Below are positions 26,201 through 41,200 of a stretch of DNA of 64,000 nt, in pieces; positions within the stretch are counted from its first letter, which is position 1, and every line of letters begins with the position of its first letter. The stretch comes from Hormiphora californensis (Eukaryota > Ctenophora > Tentaculata > Cydippida > Pleurobrachiidae). The notes under the pieces are model-generated. The model worked only from the letters and a program-made list of their open reading frames with translations, was not told the origin of the DNA and ran no database searches. Where the stretch lies: contig CM035359.1 in NCBI GenBank assembly GCA_020137815.1, positions 4,239,032 through 4,303,031 of the forward strand. Reading direction: 5' to 3'. The translations under genes were made by a program, and so were the position numbers.

Positions 26201-29200
26201 ATAAGCACTATAGTGCTTATGACCTTTTCTTAAATGTTTTCTCTACTTCTTTTGGTAGAGAAATCACCTGTATTTTACTATTTACACGATCACTGTATGA
26301 GATAGTCGGTATTCATACCTACCCCTATGATGGCTAAGCACCCGGGGCAGGAAAGGTGTTAAAATAATATTTTGGTGGCCTTTCCTCCTTTTTATCCACT
26401 GTGAAACTCTCGCAGGGTGTATACACATTACACACTCAAAATATATTTTAGTGAGTCTTTTTTCCTGAATTCATTTCCCCCGAAATCATTCTGGTAGATT
26501 TCCCAGCCTATATGACAACAAATCGTATAAATGTTTTAGATAAAATTGTAGTGGCTTAAGTTGTTACATTTAGATCCTAACTTAAAGATTTAGAACCGTT
26601 TAAGCCATTACATATGTCCAGACAAGCGTCAAGCTGGTCATAATATATAAATACAATTTAGCATAATAGATAAAATTTAGCAGGTCGTGCTGTGTTTAGA
26701 AGCGTTCAAGTCATTATATGGTCCACGTACACACTGTCAAGCTGGTCATAATAGACATGCAATTTATAGCAAGCCGTGCTGTGTTAAATGTAGCCTCATG
26801 AGAACACTGCAACCATGGGAGACATATAGGAGCTGCATTTTGTACTTTCATGTAGTATTGATGCGTTGGTCGTAATAGGGCGGCTTCATTGTGGAACTAA
26901 TTAAATTATCATAATTGGGAATATTTGCAGCACATATATCCCATATTGTAGTCAAGTGCTTTTGACTAATGTGGTAACTGGTTCCAGTACTTCCACAGAT
27001 CCCATGTGGTCACTGCTCTTATACATCTGCTCTTATACATCTAGTAGCTACTTATAAGTAGGGTATCGTTATACATACGTCTATTATACTTCAGCACTAT
27101 TCAGTAGATACAATGATCAACCCATGTGTTATTTAGATATTTGCTCTCTTTACACTGCAAACAATCATAGTAATTGTATACAACTCTATAAGATGATAAT
27201 TGAGAAAAATGGGGTTGATAACTACAGTATGCTTGGTTTCATCTTAGAGTCAGTTAAGCCGTCTTTTTATTCTTTTGAAGATCTTCTAACGAGAAAATAA
27301 AAGTTTATTTATAGCTTGAACCTCCCGTAATATTACATAATATTCAACGCTTTATAATGCGGACTGGCTACAATTTATAGATTTGTGCAGTGTACCGGCC
27401 TAGACGGTGCAACCCTATAATATGTCGTCACTGTAGAATCTATATCTAGTAGTAGTACTCACTACATATACTAATCAAAGTGATTGTAATACTCTATACC
27501 CCCCTCATTTTACGTCTCGTCCACCAAATCTTTCTCTAATTTAATCTTGATGATTGTTCTGGCCGGGCACTTGCTAAGAAAACCTTATTAGTGCTATTGT
27601 CGCTGTTCTGACCGTTTAGCATGCAGTGGCCTAGCTTCAGGTGTATCGAGCAATTAATTAGTGCCGTACTTGAGAAACAGCAATCCGACACCGGGGTCTC
27701 AGATGCTCCGTACTTGAGCTATTTTCATTGTTGAATCACAGAACAGTTTTCGATAAATGCTTTATACTTATTTGCTAATATCTGCATGAGTAAGCTGTGG
27801 TTTCAAACAGCTGTGGTTTCAAACAGCTGTGAATTGTTGATTAATGTTATAGTAGTATTACTTTCAGCATTAGTTATAATAGTGGTAGAATTGAAAAAGT
27901 ACCACTCAGCATGTGTAAATGATACAGATATTTTCATGATGTTCACGAGGAGATACAGGATCAGATCTCTTTATTCTTTAACATGTTAAAAGTTATAAGT
28001 TATTGACTATAAATGCACTTTCCATTACAGAACCATGACTGCAGACAACACCACCATCACCAACTCCATATCCCATAACTCTGACAGTGATAAATACTAC
28101 TGCTATTTCATTGGAATCATCTGCCTCTTCCTCCTTTGCATTGGAAACCTCCTCGGCAACTCTACTGCCATCACATACTTCCTCCGCTCCATCCGGACCA
28201 ACATCTTCAGCCTGGTCTTCTTCGCAATAGCACTAACAGACCTCATGACGGGAATCCTCACATTCGCTGTGGCAGAGTGTTATCTTTCAGCCCGGGAACC
28301 CTTCTTCTTCGGAAACTATTATTTCAGGGAGGTTTGGGGGTCACTATGGAACTTTACTAGTAGGTACAGTGTCTACCTCACCTGTGTTATGAGCCTGGCC
28401 CGCACCCTCAAGATTATCTTCCCTTTCCGGCCGGTAAGGAGGACAGGACTAATAAATGCGATTGTAGGGTACGCTGTTTGGTTGGTGATTACCACCCCAT
28501 CCTTCTGGAACATTCCTCACTACTTCAAAGAGGAGTGGTGTGCCCTCGCACTGAACAAATCACTCTTTTCAAACGACGAGTATTATACAGGGTGGAATGG
28601 GTGTTTGTATTATCTTGTAGTGCTGGCTATACCCATCCTCCTACTCCTGCCACTGCCAATAACAGCAGTTAGCGCTGGGGCCAGCGTCTACCGGTTGTGG
28701 CGCCAAATCAGACGACAGACGGCGGTCAAACCAAGACGAAAAACACACGATGAATGCATCCAGTCGGGGATTACTATAGTGATATTTGCTGTTATCTACC
28801 TGCTATTAAACATGCCGTACAGTGCGGTGTACATTTATGTTCAGATAACGGCAAAAGCAAAGAACATCCCCGTCTTTAAAGTCATTGCAAATACAATGAT
28901 CAAGAGGTATATCATCGGGTTTACACACATCCTCAGTATATCGCTGAATTCACTAATTAACCCAATAATTTACTATAATCGGATCGGCGAGTTTGCCACA
29001 TTTGTTGACGGGTTTACTGGTCGAAAGAGGACGATATCTGACCCACAGCAGCCTCGCGGATCACGTGTTTCGGGCAGTGAGGGGGGTAAATCTAACAAGT
29101 GTTCTATGGCAAGTGACTATCCTGTTTTGGTAAGGGGTGTACCAAGAAGTGAAAGGACGGATTAGTAAACTTTACACTATCTTGACATGGTGTGAACTGT

Positions 29201-32200
29201 GAAATTTTCTTCCGTGCATTTTGATGTGTATAATGTGTATTAATTTTGATGTGGCTATATATTTCTCGAGAAAAATGCTGAAAATTTGTTTTTTGTTACG
29301 CATTTGTTTTCAATAAAAATAATTGTTTTGACTCTTAAGCGTTGAATTAAAAGCTAGTTAGGTTTTGCAAAATCTTTTCTAATGTGTACATATAAGGAGA
29401 AAAATAGTCTCTATAAAATAAAGATTAAAATGCTATGTTGATTTTAATAAGTTCTGGCACAATGGTGACAGATTGATTGTTGACGGAATAGGCGCCGCCT
29501 TGATGATATGATAGCTGTTGCCCAAATTGAAACTTGGAGAGGCTAAAAGTTTATGAGGCGCATTAGTAGAAGTTGATCAAGGATTTAAACAGGTCGAGGT
29601 CGCTGGTATGCGGCAATATCCTTCTACTTCAATAAATTAACATCATTGATCATACAATGTAAAGATCTGTTGGAGTGTAACACGTGCCCTATATTTTCAG
29701 ATGGTGTACCTGCTCCAGTGAGTGGCGAAACACACGTATCCGAGGGAGGTCAAGTTCTGATATTTGATGAAGAGCCTCCCAGTCCTGGAACAATTGTAAC
29801 GTGTTTAGTAGGAGGGCTTACCTTTACAGGGATAGTTCCACAATCAGGTACCTTTACAGGGATAGTTCCACAATCAGGTACCTTTACAGGGACAGTTCCA
29901 CAATCAGGTACCTTTACAGGGATAGTTCCACAATCAGGTACCTTTACAGGGATAGTTCCACAATCAGGTACCTTTACAGGGATAGTTCCACAATCAGGTA
30001 CCTTTACAGGGATAGTTCCACAATCAGGTACCTTTACAGGGATAGTTCCACAATCAGGTACCTTTACAGGGATAGTTCCACAATCAGGTACCTTTACAGG
30101 GATAGTTCCACAATCAGGTACCTTTACAGGGATAGTTCCACAATCAGGTACCTTTACAGGGACAGTTCCACAATCAGGTACCTTTACAGGGATAGTTCCA
30201 CAATCAGGTACCTTTACAGGGACAGTTCCACAATCAGGTACCTTTACAGGGATAGTTCCACAATCAGGTACCTTTACAGGGATAGTTCCACAATCAGGTA
30301 CCAGTGGTATTTATACCACACTATTTTAAGGCGCCTGAAGCGCTTTAATCGAATCATAAACTCCTTTTAACTAAAAAAGGAAGGACCGACTACCGGCATG
30401 CATGGTAGAGCTACCATGCATGCCGGTAGTCGGTCCTTCTGCGCGCGTATCCCCTATCACTACCATCCTAGTACCATCCTACCACCCTATTGTAATCCTA
30501 CCACCCTACCACCCAAAGCACCATTAACCCACCACCCTTACCATGCCTTTATATAGTGAGACACATTATGTGGCTATAATCATATATCCGTTACTTTCAG
30601 ACGCACCACTTCCGGTTTCACCGGTACGACTTTTCCTTGGTGATAGTACACATGTTTCCGAGGCTGAAGAGCACATTTCCTCCCTCTTTCCCTCCTCACA
30701 GACAGCTTCAAAGGGAAATTTCTTTATTTCTGAGTTCAGTTTGTTGGCTGGCCGCCAGCAACTTGAAACTTCGCTGTATTATATCGCTTTAACAGGTATT
30801 ATAACAAGTTTTATTTAAACGATTATTGATTGATTGATTAAATCAATATTCAATAATCGTTTTGTTTAAACTGAAACTACTAACAAATAACGAAAAACTA
30901 GCTCTGTTTTCATAAAACTGTCCCTAAACTACCCGTCCTCAACAGAGTTTGAATGCGAGGCAAGTACTGAGTCTTGGCTACGGGCTGATTTGTCCATTCC
31001 ATTAATTAAAAGTGGTGAAACTGCTACAGTTCCCTGCCCGATCAATGAGACTGTGGATATTTCCGCGAAATGCAGTTACCACCAGGATAGTGTGAGTTAT
31101 CTTACAATCTGTTTTTTGTTGAATACAAATGATTAGCAATTACAATAATGTTGTAATAATGTGTTCACCATCCCAACAAAATGTCCGATAAAAGAACCGT
31201 CATACAATTGATTATATGTAGCAATCAAAATACTCAATTCCCCAAACTTTCTTCTTCTGTATCTAGGCGGTTGGTCACCGTCAACTGGTGATACCCTTTG
31301 AAAGCTGTCCGCTGAGGATCATCACTAAAACGGAGCTATCCACTGCCACGGTCACTGGTCCTTCTTCGATTTCTGTTACACTTGGTGGAGTAGATAGGTG
31401 AGGAGGGGGAAGGGAACAAGTGGGGGGTGCTGAATAATCTGTGAGGAAGGGGATCAGTATCATGGGGCCGGGGGAGGGGCACTGCAAGTGAACCCCCGCT
31501 ATAAATCATGCAGATTGGATTTTGATCAACTGTATATTTTCTGCAGGATAATTCCAATAGACACACTGTTTTCTGCTCTTACAGAGGAGCCGGACTATTA
31601 TTCCAGCTCAGACATGATCACCACAACCCTTACGACACTGGCAGATCTCGGTACTTCCAGGGACATGGAATCTGATGAGAAATTCAGGTAAAGTAAATCC
31701 CAAAAAAAAAAACTAAAAATACCGATCCACCCCCTGATGAGATAGAAATTTCAAGTCTCTGTCTCATCAGGAAATATACAGGTTCACTGAATTTGTTTAG
31801 GGTAAGCTGGGGTAAAAGTGGCCCACTTTTAACGTTTTAGGTTCTAAAATACGCAATTTATACAGCAGGAAGAAAAAAAATATATAGGCTATCCAATGAA
31901 ACCTTTTCCTTTCAGCCGAACTAAATTTTAAAATCTACAAGTTTTATTTAATGGGTTAATTAATCAATTCAAATAATTTGGTGAGGCGTTTTTTGGAAAA
32001 TTTGCATCGGGGCAAAGTGGCCCGAGCCAATAGCATTGCTCGATTTTATCACGTGCCTGGTGTTGTTAGACGAAACGATCAAATTAGGGGCAATGTGGCC
32101 CATGTTCTGCACCGGAACATGGGCCACTTTACCCCTAATTTAACCGTCTGGACTAAATTTTTGTGCATTCCAATGTCACGTGGTATTGCAGGCGCCATTT

Positions 32201-35200
32201 CATTGGTCCTAGAGGTGGGCCACTTTGCCCCAGACCGGACCACTTTGCCCCGGAGAGTGGGCCATATTTGCCCCGATTTCACAAAATTGACAATTAAGAC
32301 AAAAAAAATGCCAATTTCTTCAAAATTTTTATACCACGTTTTAGAGAATTATAAAGCCTAACTGGCAGTTTTTGCAAAATTAAAATCGGCCGACCCAAAC
32401 AGAAATAACAGCAGTTTTAAAGCGAAAATTCGGAACAGAACGAGCAGGTCTCCGCTGGAGAAAAAGTCACGTGACTACATGTAATAACTAGGGCCACTTT
32501 GCCCCATACATGGGCCACATTACCCCGCGGGCCATTTTGCCCCATCTTACCCTACTCATCAATTAACAGAATCATTTAGGTCTAAATATAAAAACAATTC
32601 TAAAGAATATAACCAACTAACTTTTCCTTCCTCCAACTGACCAACTAACTTCTCTTCTCTCCAGGATTCGTCAGTGGCGGGTCCGCTATATGGAGTATTG
32701 GCAAATGTCAGATCAGAGTGTATCTAAATTTGTTACAGAGAACGTGACGACCATTCTTTGGAGTGTCTCGTTCCCACTCACCAAGCCCGCCATTCTTACA
32801 TACGAAAATGAAGGTATGACATTTATAATATTTATTATTTATCTAAGTTATAATTGACTCCAAAGTACACCAATCAGATTCTGCTTCTTCAGAATTGAAT
32901 GCAAGGGAGCTGAGTGTAGAACTACCAGTGGCATTGAACTCAGTTATGGGCACTAGCTCTCAACCCTTTCTTGTTTCCCTATACAAAGAGGGTGGAGCAG
33001 GGATTGAAAATAAGGAGAGGGGGGTCAGTAAAGTGATAGATGTGGAGCCTCCCACCCACATATCAGGGTTGAACACCAGGTGAGTAGTGACGTGCTGGCA
33101 AGGCCTTCGGACCTATAACTGATGGACGTTGTGTGTTGGGGGGGGGGGGGGGGCAAAGACCCCGGAAAGTATGCCATAGTATATGAGACTGTCCATCAAG
33201 GCAGTTTGATTAATCAATTGATGTACCTTAACTAACAGGTAAATCACACATTCTGTTTCCGATTCTAGATCTAGTCACTGTGCTTCACTAACCCATACAC
33301 TATTTCTAGTCAGGAAATACTGATAGGAATTAAAGTCCCTTCATCACTCTCGTCTGAAGACTTGGAATGTCATTGGTTTGATGCAACATCCGGGTTATGG
33401 GTGACAGACGGACTAACTGATAGAGGAGTTAATGGGGACGGGCTATTTGATTGTTCTACAAACCATCTCACCGCATTCTCTATACTTATGGTATAATGTT
33501 CAATCAATCAATCGATATGGGAATGGTATATTGACATTATAGATAAAAGCTTTGACGATCAATCTATCGATCAGTATTGTACTTTTTAGATATTAAATGA
33601 TCTAGTATCACTCCTATATACAATATGTATCATAAGTATGGCACTCCAATCTTCCACAAAGCATTCCGATCCATTTCATTTAATGGAAATCATTCCAGGA
33701 AAAATCTATTTTAGATAAAGTAATACAAGTTTTTAATTTTTTACTAATAGTTTCATGCTTTCGCAATCGTCAGAAAAAAGAAAACTTGTAAATTTTAAAA
33801 CGTTCAACTTCCTCTTCGACTCCTTCATCAAACCGTTTGTTGAAGTGATGCCAGGTGTCCTCTCCGGTGGGGACATTTGTTAAGAAGCTCCCATTTCTTG
33901 TTAATTAGTCCTTTCCTCGTTAATATTGCGAACTTTTCGGCCAGGCATAGAGAGCAGGTGATGTTGCCTGGGCGGTATGGTGGAGCTTTGGCGATGATCT
34001 GCCATGTTATGTCATACGTTATCTGTCTGTCATGGAGGCTCCAAACTAGTTTGGAGAGTTCTGTCGCTGTCCTGTGTTTGTCGTGTCTTATTGTCGCCAT
34101 GTGGCCATTGAACCTGGTTTTGAATGACCCACCCGTCATTCCCACATATTTCTGTTCTACCCCGTTGCTGTGTTTGATTAGTGCTTCGTAGACTACACCG
34201 GATTTCAGGCATGTGTTCAAAAACAATCAATTAAAGATAACAGTGGAACAAACAGGAAAGATAGTCAACATACTGGATGTAACACTATCAGCGATAAACG
34301 GAAGCTACAAACCGTACAAAAAACCCAACAGCAACATCGCCTACGTGAAACGTGCTTCCAACCACCCATCATCGATACTAAAAAACATTCCAGCATCGAT
34401 ACAAAAACGCCTTAGCTGCATATCCAGTACCGAGGAGGAATTCGAAGGAGCCAAAGAGGAATACCAGGCAGCCTTAAAAACAGCAGGATACAGCAAGGAG
34501 TTAATGTACGAACAAAGAGGAAGAACTGGAAAACCCAAAAACAGGAAAAGGCAAAGAAAAATCATCTGGTATAATCCACCCTTCAGCAAGAACGTCGCCA
34601 CTAACATCGGAGAACGATTCTTTGAATTGGTCAGACTGCACTTCCCACCACAACATCCATTCCACGCATTGTTTAACAAGAAAACAATAAAACTTTCGTA
34701 CTCATGTATGATAAACATGGACGGGATAGTGAAGTCTCACAACAAAGCGATACTCAAGAAAGCGGAGGATGAGGAAAAACAGAGTGAACGCCAGTGTAAC
34801 TGCAGAATTCCAGAAAACTGTCCTGTGGGAAACACATGCCTGAAATCCGGTGTAGTCTACGAAGCACTAATCAAACACAGCAACGGGGTAGAACAGAAAT
34901 ATGTGGGAATGACGGGTGGGTCATTCAAAACCAGGTTCAATGGCCACATGGCGACAATAAGACACGACAAACACAGGACAGCGACAGAACTCTCCAAACT
35001 AGTTTGGAGCCTCCATGACAGACAGATAACGTATGACATAACATGGCAGATCATCGCCAAAGCTCCACCATACCGCCCAGGCAACATCACCTGCTCTCTA
35101 TGCCTGGCCGAAAAGTTCGCAATATTAACGAGGAAAGGACTAATTAACAAGAAATGGGAGCTTCTTAACAAATGTCCCCACCGGAGAGGACACCTGGCAT

Positions 35201-38200
35201 CACTTCAACAAACGGTTTGATGAAGGAGTCGAAGAGGAAGTTGAACGTTTTAAAATTTACAAGTTTTCTTTTTTCTGACGATTGCGAAAGCATGAAACTA
35301 TTAGTAAAAAATTAAAAACTTGTATTACTTTGTAATCAGCTCCAGAATCTTGATCCTGTCGAGCGCTTTACCAGCAATCCCTTTACAAGCAAAGATATTT
35401 TAGATAAAGCATACTTATTTGTTATCCAATCTGCAGCTATACCTAAGATATATAACGCTATACGTTTCCGCAGACAACAGAAGCAATACAGAAAGGGGTC
35501 CACGATCGGATTCTATCCTACACATCCTACTCCTTACTTGGTATATATTGGGGTCGGGTAGTGGGTTTAATCGTTTATATATACTAGTAGGCCCGTTCGC
35601 CCTACGGGCGAATTTCGGGGAAATGGTAGCCGGATTAGGGAACGCTTACATCACCTGCACCATCCGTTCCTAGCCTATCTCTCACTTTCTCCCTACTCAT
35701 GTTGTTGTACGCTCTGGGCTTCCTGACAATGTCAAGGTCCGAATTTAAGAGATCAATGTCATGGAGGTGCAGTGCTGTTCGAGAAACTCATCACGTGAAA
35801 ACTTGGCCGCTATGTAGCCGATTCGGAGATTTCTATATTCGACTGGAGTAACTGATGCCTGGGAATCTGTAACTGCTCCCTAGTAATCACCCTTGGGCGA
35901 CGTTGGGTAAAGCTATCCGTAGTCGTTGATTGGCTCGCTTGAACACGTTGGCGTAATCTGTCATATTCTCTAGCCTGCTCACTGACAGCAGCAGATCTTC
36001 TGGACCCATATAACCGTTGCCGAATAGCGCTTGGGGTGGAAGAGCTAGAAATCAGGACAGAAGTAAAAGAATGCACGTGCAGAATTGAATTTCCCCTTGG
36101 TACCCAACTGCAACCGGGAGAGAGACTAGATCCAAAAACCAAACACGTTTGGTGGATAGCCGGGGCCGCAGAAATTAAAAAACGTACGAAAGTTTTGATA
36201 CATGAACTTTCGGGGCCTGGGGTGCTGTTAAATTTGCGTTTTCATGATTATAACCGGCAACATTTTCGAATTATACGTCAGGAAAACTATCGCAATGAGC
36301 AAATTATCATAATTATTTTTTATTCCACATTATCATACGTACAGATCCACACATGTCACATATAATGTGGTTCGTTTCAGAGTCTGTTTTATAGAATAAT
36401 AGTGTGATTTGAAAGAATGGCTGCCTAATGCCTATCATGGAAACGCGAATTTAACAGCACCCCAGGCCCCGAAAGTTCATGTATCAAAACTTTCGTACGT
36501 TTTTTAATTTCTGCGGCCCCGGCTATCCACCAAACGTGTTTGGTTTTTGGATCTAGTATCAGGCATTTTGTTATACTATGACATGCATTTTGTAATATGT
36601 ACTAGCTGAATTAAATAAACACGGACTGGGGATTCACAGACTTTTTCAATCGTAGGTAGCCACAATCCACATAATAATTGCAGATATCCAATGTCGGATG
36701 TCAATTGCGAATGACTAATCGCAGTAATCGCAGACAACCAAACCGCAGATAACTGATCACGTATCCGTAATTATAAGTTGTCGCGACTAGCTCACAGTGG
36801 GTAATTATGCCGCTTGGTGGTCGTATAGCAAATATAGAAAAATCTACTGTGAAATTGGCCTGTTTACGAAATCTGGAATAGAAACAATCCTTGTGTTTTA
36901 ATAGAAAATCCCAAAAATTGTCTTTTTATTTCAAAAAATGAAACTCGGGAAGCTTGAGTATAAATATTTGATATTAAATAGACTTTTAAGCCATAAAACT
37001 ATCTAGTGATCCTTAAAAAGTACATAATCCCCTAAATTAGTTGTATTTCTAGCTGTTGTGCACCTTGGCCACATTGATGCCTGAGTGAGATCGAGGTCGC
37101 GCAGCGACCGAGATCGATCTCACATCTAGGCCTCCGGCGCGTTATTGATTTTAGAGCAAACTTTTTCAAAGACCTGGCTGCAAGGAACTACTGAACCGAT
37201 TTGCATCTCGTTTGTTGCTCCTGGCAGATAATTGTCTCTAGTTTTACGGAAAATACCCGCGAATATCAGCATTTGAGGAATAGTGGGTCAAAATTGACGC
37301 TAAACATGAGCAATTCTTTAAAGACCTGGCTGCAAGCTCCTACTCGGTCCTGGGACAATCTGCGGGTACTGGGTGAATCGTCATGGCCTTGTGAGTATGG
37401 GAAAATACCCGCCGATACATCAAAGTGCCAATTGAGGCGATAATTGGGGTTTTGGTAGTGCTATGTCGGCTAAAAATGCCTGCTAAAACAGTATATCGCG
37501 CGCGATTTGATAGTCCCACTGCTGAAAACGTGCTTTACATCGCGCGCACGTGAGTTCTTGCTGTCCACAGGCCGGGAGCCTATTCTTCGCGGAGCGAGAA
37601 TAGGTTGCAATGGAGCCAATTGTGCACCCAGTTTTTATAAAAACTAAAACATTTGTTTTATTAATAATGCAGTGTAGCGGTGAATAGCGGTACATAATTT
37701 TTGTTGTAGGATACTCAGAAGGGTCTATATTAACACGTGTAACCCTTGAATTTTGCGAAGTATGACGACGAAACTACTATTTTTACTCTTATTTTCGTAA
37801 AAATAGGGTAATTTTACTATGCACACAGAAATGTTCACCGCCTATGAACGGAAAATCCAATTACCACATACTAAAAAGCATTGAAAAGACAAAATTATGA
37901 TGAGTATGGTTAACATATAGTTTGTCAGAGATAACAAACATATAATGTAAGAAAAAAATCTGAAAATTGATAAATTTGACTGCCAAAATTGATTCAATTG
38001 CCAGAATTTAAGTTTGCGCATATTGTTTTATTCATAACATAGTCATATCTTAATATTTTTTGATGCGGTTTTTTGTACTGGCTAGACCTAACAATTCTCT
38101 ATTAGGTAGCAAATTTGCAGCGAAATCGATTTTTTTCCCTAAACGACCATCGCTACCCACTGTGTAGCTATCGCGATAACCTATCTGCGATTAGCTATCC

Positions 38201-41200
38201 ACGATTGGTTACTATTATATTATTTATTCGCGATAAGTTATAGTTATCCGCGATTACTAATTTGTTAGTTATCAGCGATTGATATCCGCGATTGGTTCTC
38301 CGCGATTATTTTATGATTTTGATTGTTAGTCATGGATAATGATCACGGATAAGCATTGATAATCAGATATATCTGATACAATCAGGTTCTAGATGCTAAT
38401 TCGCTCTTTTCTCGGATGTTTTTAAAATCGTCTTATATTTAAGACAGTCATAACTCTAGATATGACTACCAATTATAACTGAAAATGCGGCAGTAAGCCT
38501 TATTTTATAAAATATATCTGATTCAATGTTAATTTAGACTCTGAATCGCTTCTTTGTAGGTGTTTTTAAAATCGTCTTAAATTTAAGACAGTCATAAATA
38601 TAGATATGACTACCAATTATATCTGAAAATACAGCAGTTGACCTACGTTGGCAAAATATATATGATAAAATCATGATTTATAGTTTAATTTGCTCTTTTC
38701 TTGGTTTTTTTGAAAATCGTCTTAAATCTTAATACAGTCAGATGCCCGTAACTGAAGAACCGTAACTCGGATTTGCTTGAAATTTTGAACGTGTGTTCAA
38801 GATGTCAAGGCAACACCACGTACCAAGCGGCGTATTCGTAGAACGACGGGAAGGCCGTCTTAAACGCCAAACAAAACTTAAGACAGTCATAACTTTTGTT
38901 ATGACTGTCCGTTTTCTCTGTCCAAGCTTTAATACAAGGTACACCACTAGACCTATCGACTCCCAAAGTTTCATGGTGATAGCTGTAAAACTGTGGCCTC
39001 CATCGTGTACGCAAAAAAGTGGTACAGTCAAGGTGGTTAGTCACGCTAAAAGCGGCCATTTTGTCTAAAATACGACCATCTGTAGCGCAAAAACCGTAAC
39101 TCCGATTTGTATGAAATTTTGAACGTGTGCTCTAGGTGTCAAGGCAACACGAACTACCAAGTGGCATGTTCGTAGTACAACGGGAAGGTTGTCTAAAGCA
39201 TAGTTGAAATTGCCGATTTCAGACAATAAGTATAGTAGCGCTGTCAAAATTTTCAAAAATTTTCAAAAAATTCAAAAAATTTTTTTTTCGCAATTTCGAT
39301 TTTCCATTCAATGGAAGCAAGAATGCTTGGAAAATGGACATTTTTAAGGGAAGGATGTTGGGGGGAGGGAGGATTGGGCCCCGGGCGCTTGCCAGCGCTA
39401 TGATCTCTAGGTCCCTCTAATAATTGCACGTGCAAGTGTAGTTGCTAGGTGATCTCTGTCACACAATTTGCTTAGTAAGTAGTATGATATGATTGGCATC
39501 GCTACATATTGTTATAGCACACTAAAAACACGAATATTAAGACATTTTACAACCAGATGATATCAAAGTACCCTTTCTAATTTCAGGTCTATCCTCCCTT
39601 GCTTTGGTTGCCACTCTCATAGCTCTCATCTCATTCCGGGACATTAGAAAGAGTTATAACACAAAGATTCACATCAGCCTCACTGCAGTTCTTCTATCAG
39701 GAAACATAGTCTTCATCGCAGGTAATTAATTATGATTCTGTATTACAATTCTAGACCGCGTGTTCTAACATCAAGTTTTGAGATACAATTCAAAAATTAA
39801 TTTATAACTTAAAATTCCTTTCAGGTATAGAAAGAACTGAAGACAGCACGGTCTGTATGGGGGTTGCCATTGCTCTCCATTACATATGGTTGTGTGTGTT
39901 CGGGTGGACCCTCGCAGAGTCATATAACATGTATCTTCTTTTCATTCGGATTCTGAATGTACACAGCCCCAAATTCGTCCTGAAACTAGGTATGCGTGTA
40001 TGAAACCGGTCAGGAAATAGCCGTCACTGAAACCTGAGATATCAGTTCTCAGTGGAAAATAGCCGTGGCCGTGACCTTAACCTGAGGTTCAGGCACGACT
40101 GTTTTCCCACCAAACTACATATAACTTATCCCGCTATTATAATAATACCACCCTCCAATCACCAATTTGATTCCCAGCTGTTCCTGCGATGTGCGTTCCT
40201 ATGGTGATTGTTGCTGTCAGTGCAGTAATGTCACCGGATAGCTACGGTACTGATTACTATTGTGCACTACACGGAAATGTCGTGTACTACGGTTTCGCAA
40301 TACCCATTGGTAAATTATTATACAGAAAAATATAGTTTTCTACTGTCATACAAATTTCCACCTGGAATTCCCTGCTCGTAATATTTTCTGTCAGAATCTG
40401 TATAACACTGCTTGACCCTATTTCCATTTCTTCTAAATAACGAAACAGTGGTCAGAGCATTAGCCTGACATATTTTCTATGATTTTCTACATGACACTTA
40501 TCCTCTCTTGTAGGTTTGGTTGTTATTATCAACACTGCAATATTCTGCTTAGTTTTATCTAAGATTTTCAAGAAGACACAGTATCAGAATTTTGATGGTA
40601 AGATGAAATAAATACACATTTTCTGTTTGGCGCCGAGACCCCATCTGATTGCTGAGAATCAAATTGGGGTATGGCACCGCCATACATCACATCTTACAAT
40701 TTACTACCTTACAGCTCCATGAGACGTTCATTCTTTGACCGAAGTTACACTAAAATGGTCTACTAAATCACGATTTAATCCCATATATATTCTCCGCCGG
40801 CAGGCCGAGTCCAGAAAGCGTTGTCCCAGATCAAGGCGATAGTAACTCTCTCCTGTCTACTTGGACTAACCTGGGTGTTTGGATTTCTAACTTTCCGTAG
40901 TGAAGTGGATCTCGTCTTTCATTATCTATTCATCATCTGCAATGGCCTTCAAGGTACTTACAGAATTGTGGTTGTGGCTTCGGTGTTTGTCAGCAAATTT
41001 ATTTATAGTCGGACCTCGATTTTCCGGGATGCTTAGGCCGGGGAAGGTAAATATGATCGGTGGTTCAAATACCGTTAATTTTCTCTATCGAGAGAAGTTT
41101 ATCCTTCCTGTAAATCGGGATTCCGGTAAATCTGGATTCCGGTAACTCGGGGTCCGACGTCGGACTGTACCTTGCTCAGAAATGAGTGATGACACATGTG

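Noticed and set aside
29818-30300. CRISPR-like array from the 30-bp repeat
   Set aside because: Units are contiguous with no unique spacers, the period is exactly 30, and it is a eukaryotic minisatellite overlapping an exon.
31978-32361. 127-codon frame in a receptor intron
   Set aside because: It lies wholly within the TA-target MITE and its reading comes from the GGGGCAAAGTGGCCC repeats.
33828-34226. Minus-strand GIY-YIG gene
   Set aside because: It is the inverted terminal copy of the Penelope-like element, not a separate gene.
34030-34230. Further short frames overlapping the retroelement and receptor exons
   Set aside because: Out-of-frame shadows of better-supported coding regions.
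35810-36365. Two overlapping frames of about 110 codons on opposite strands
   Set aside because: They overlap one arm of a foldback and each other antisense; no recognisable domain.
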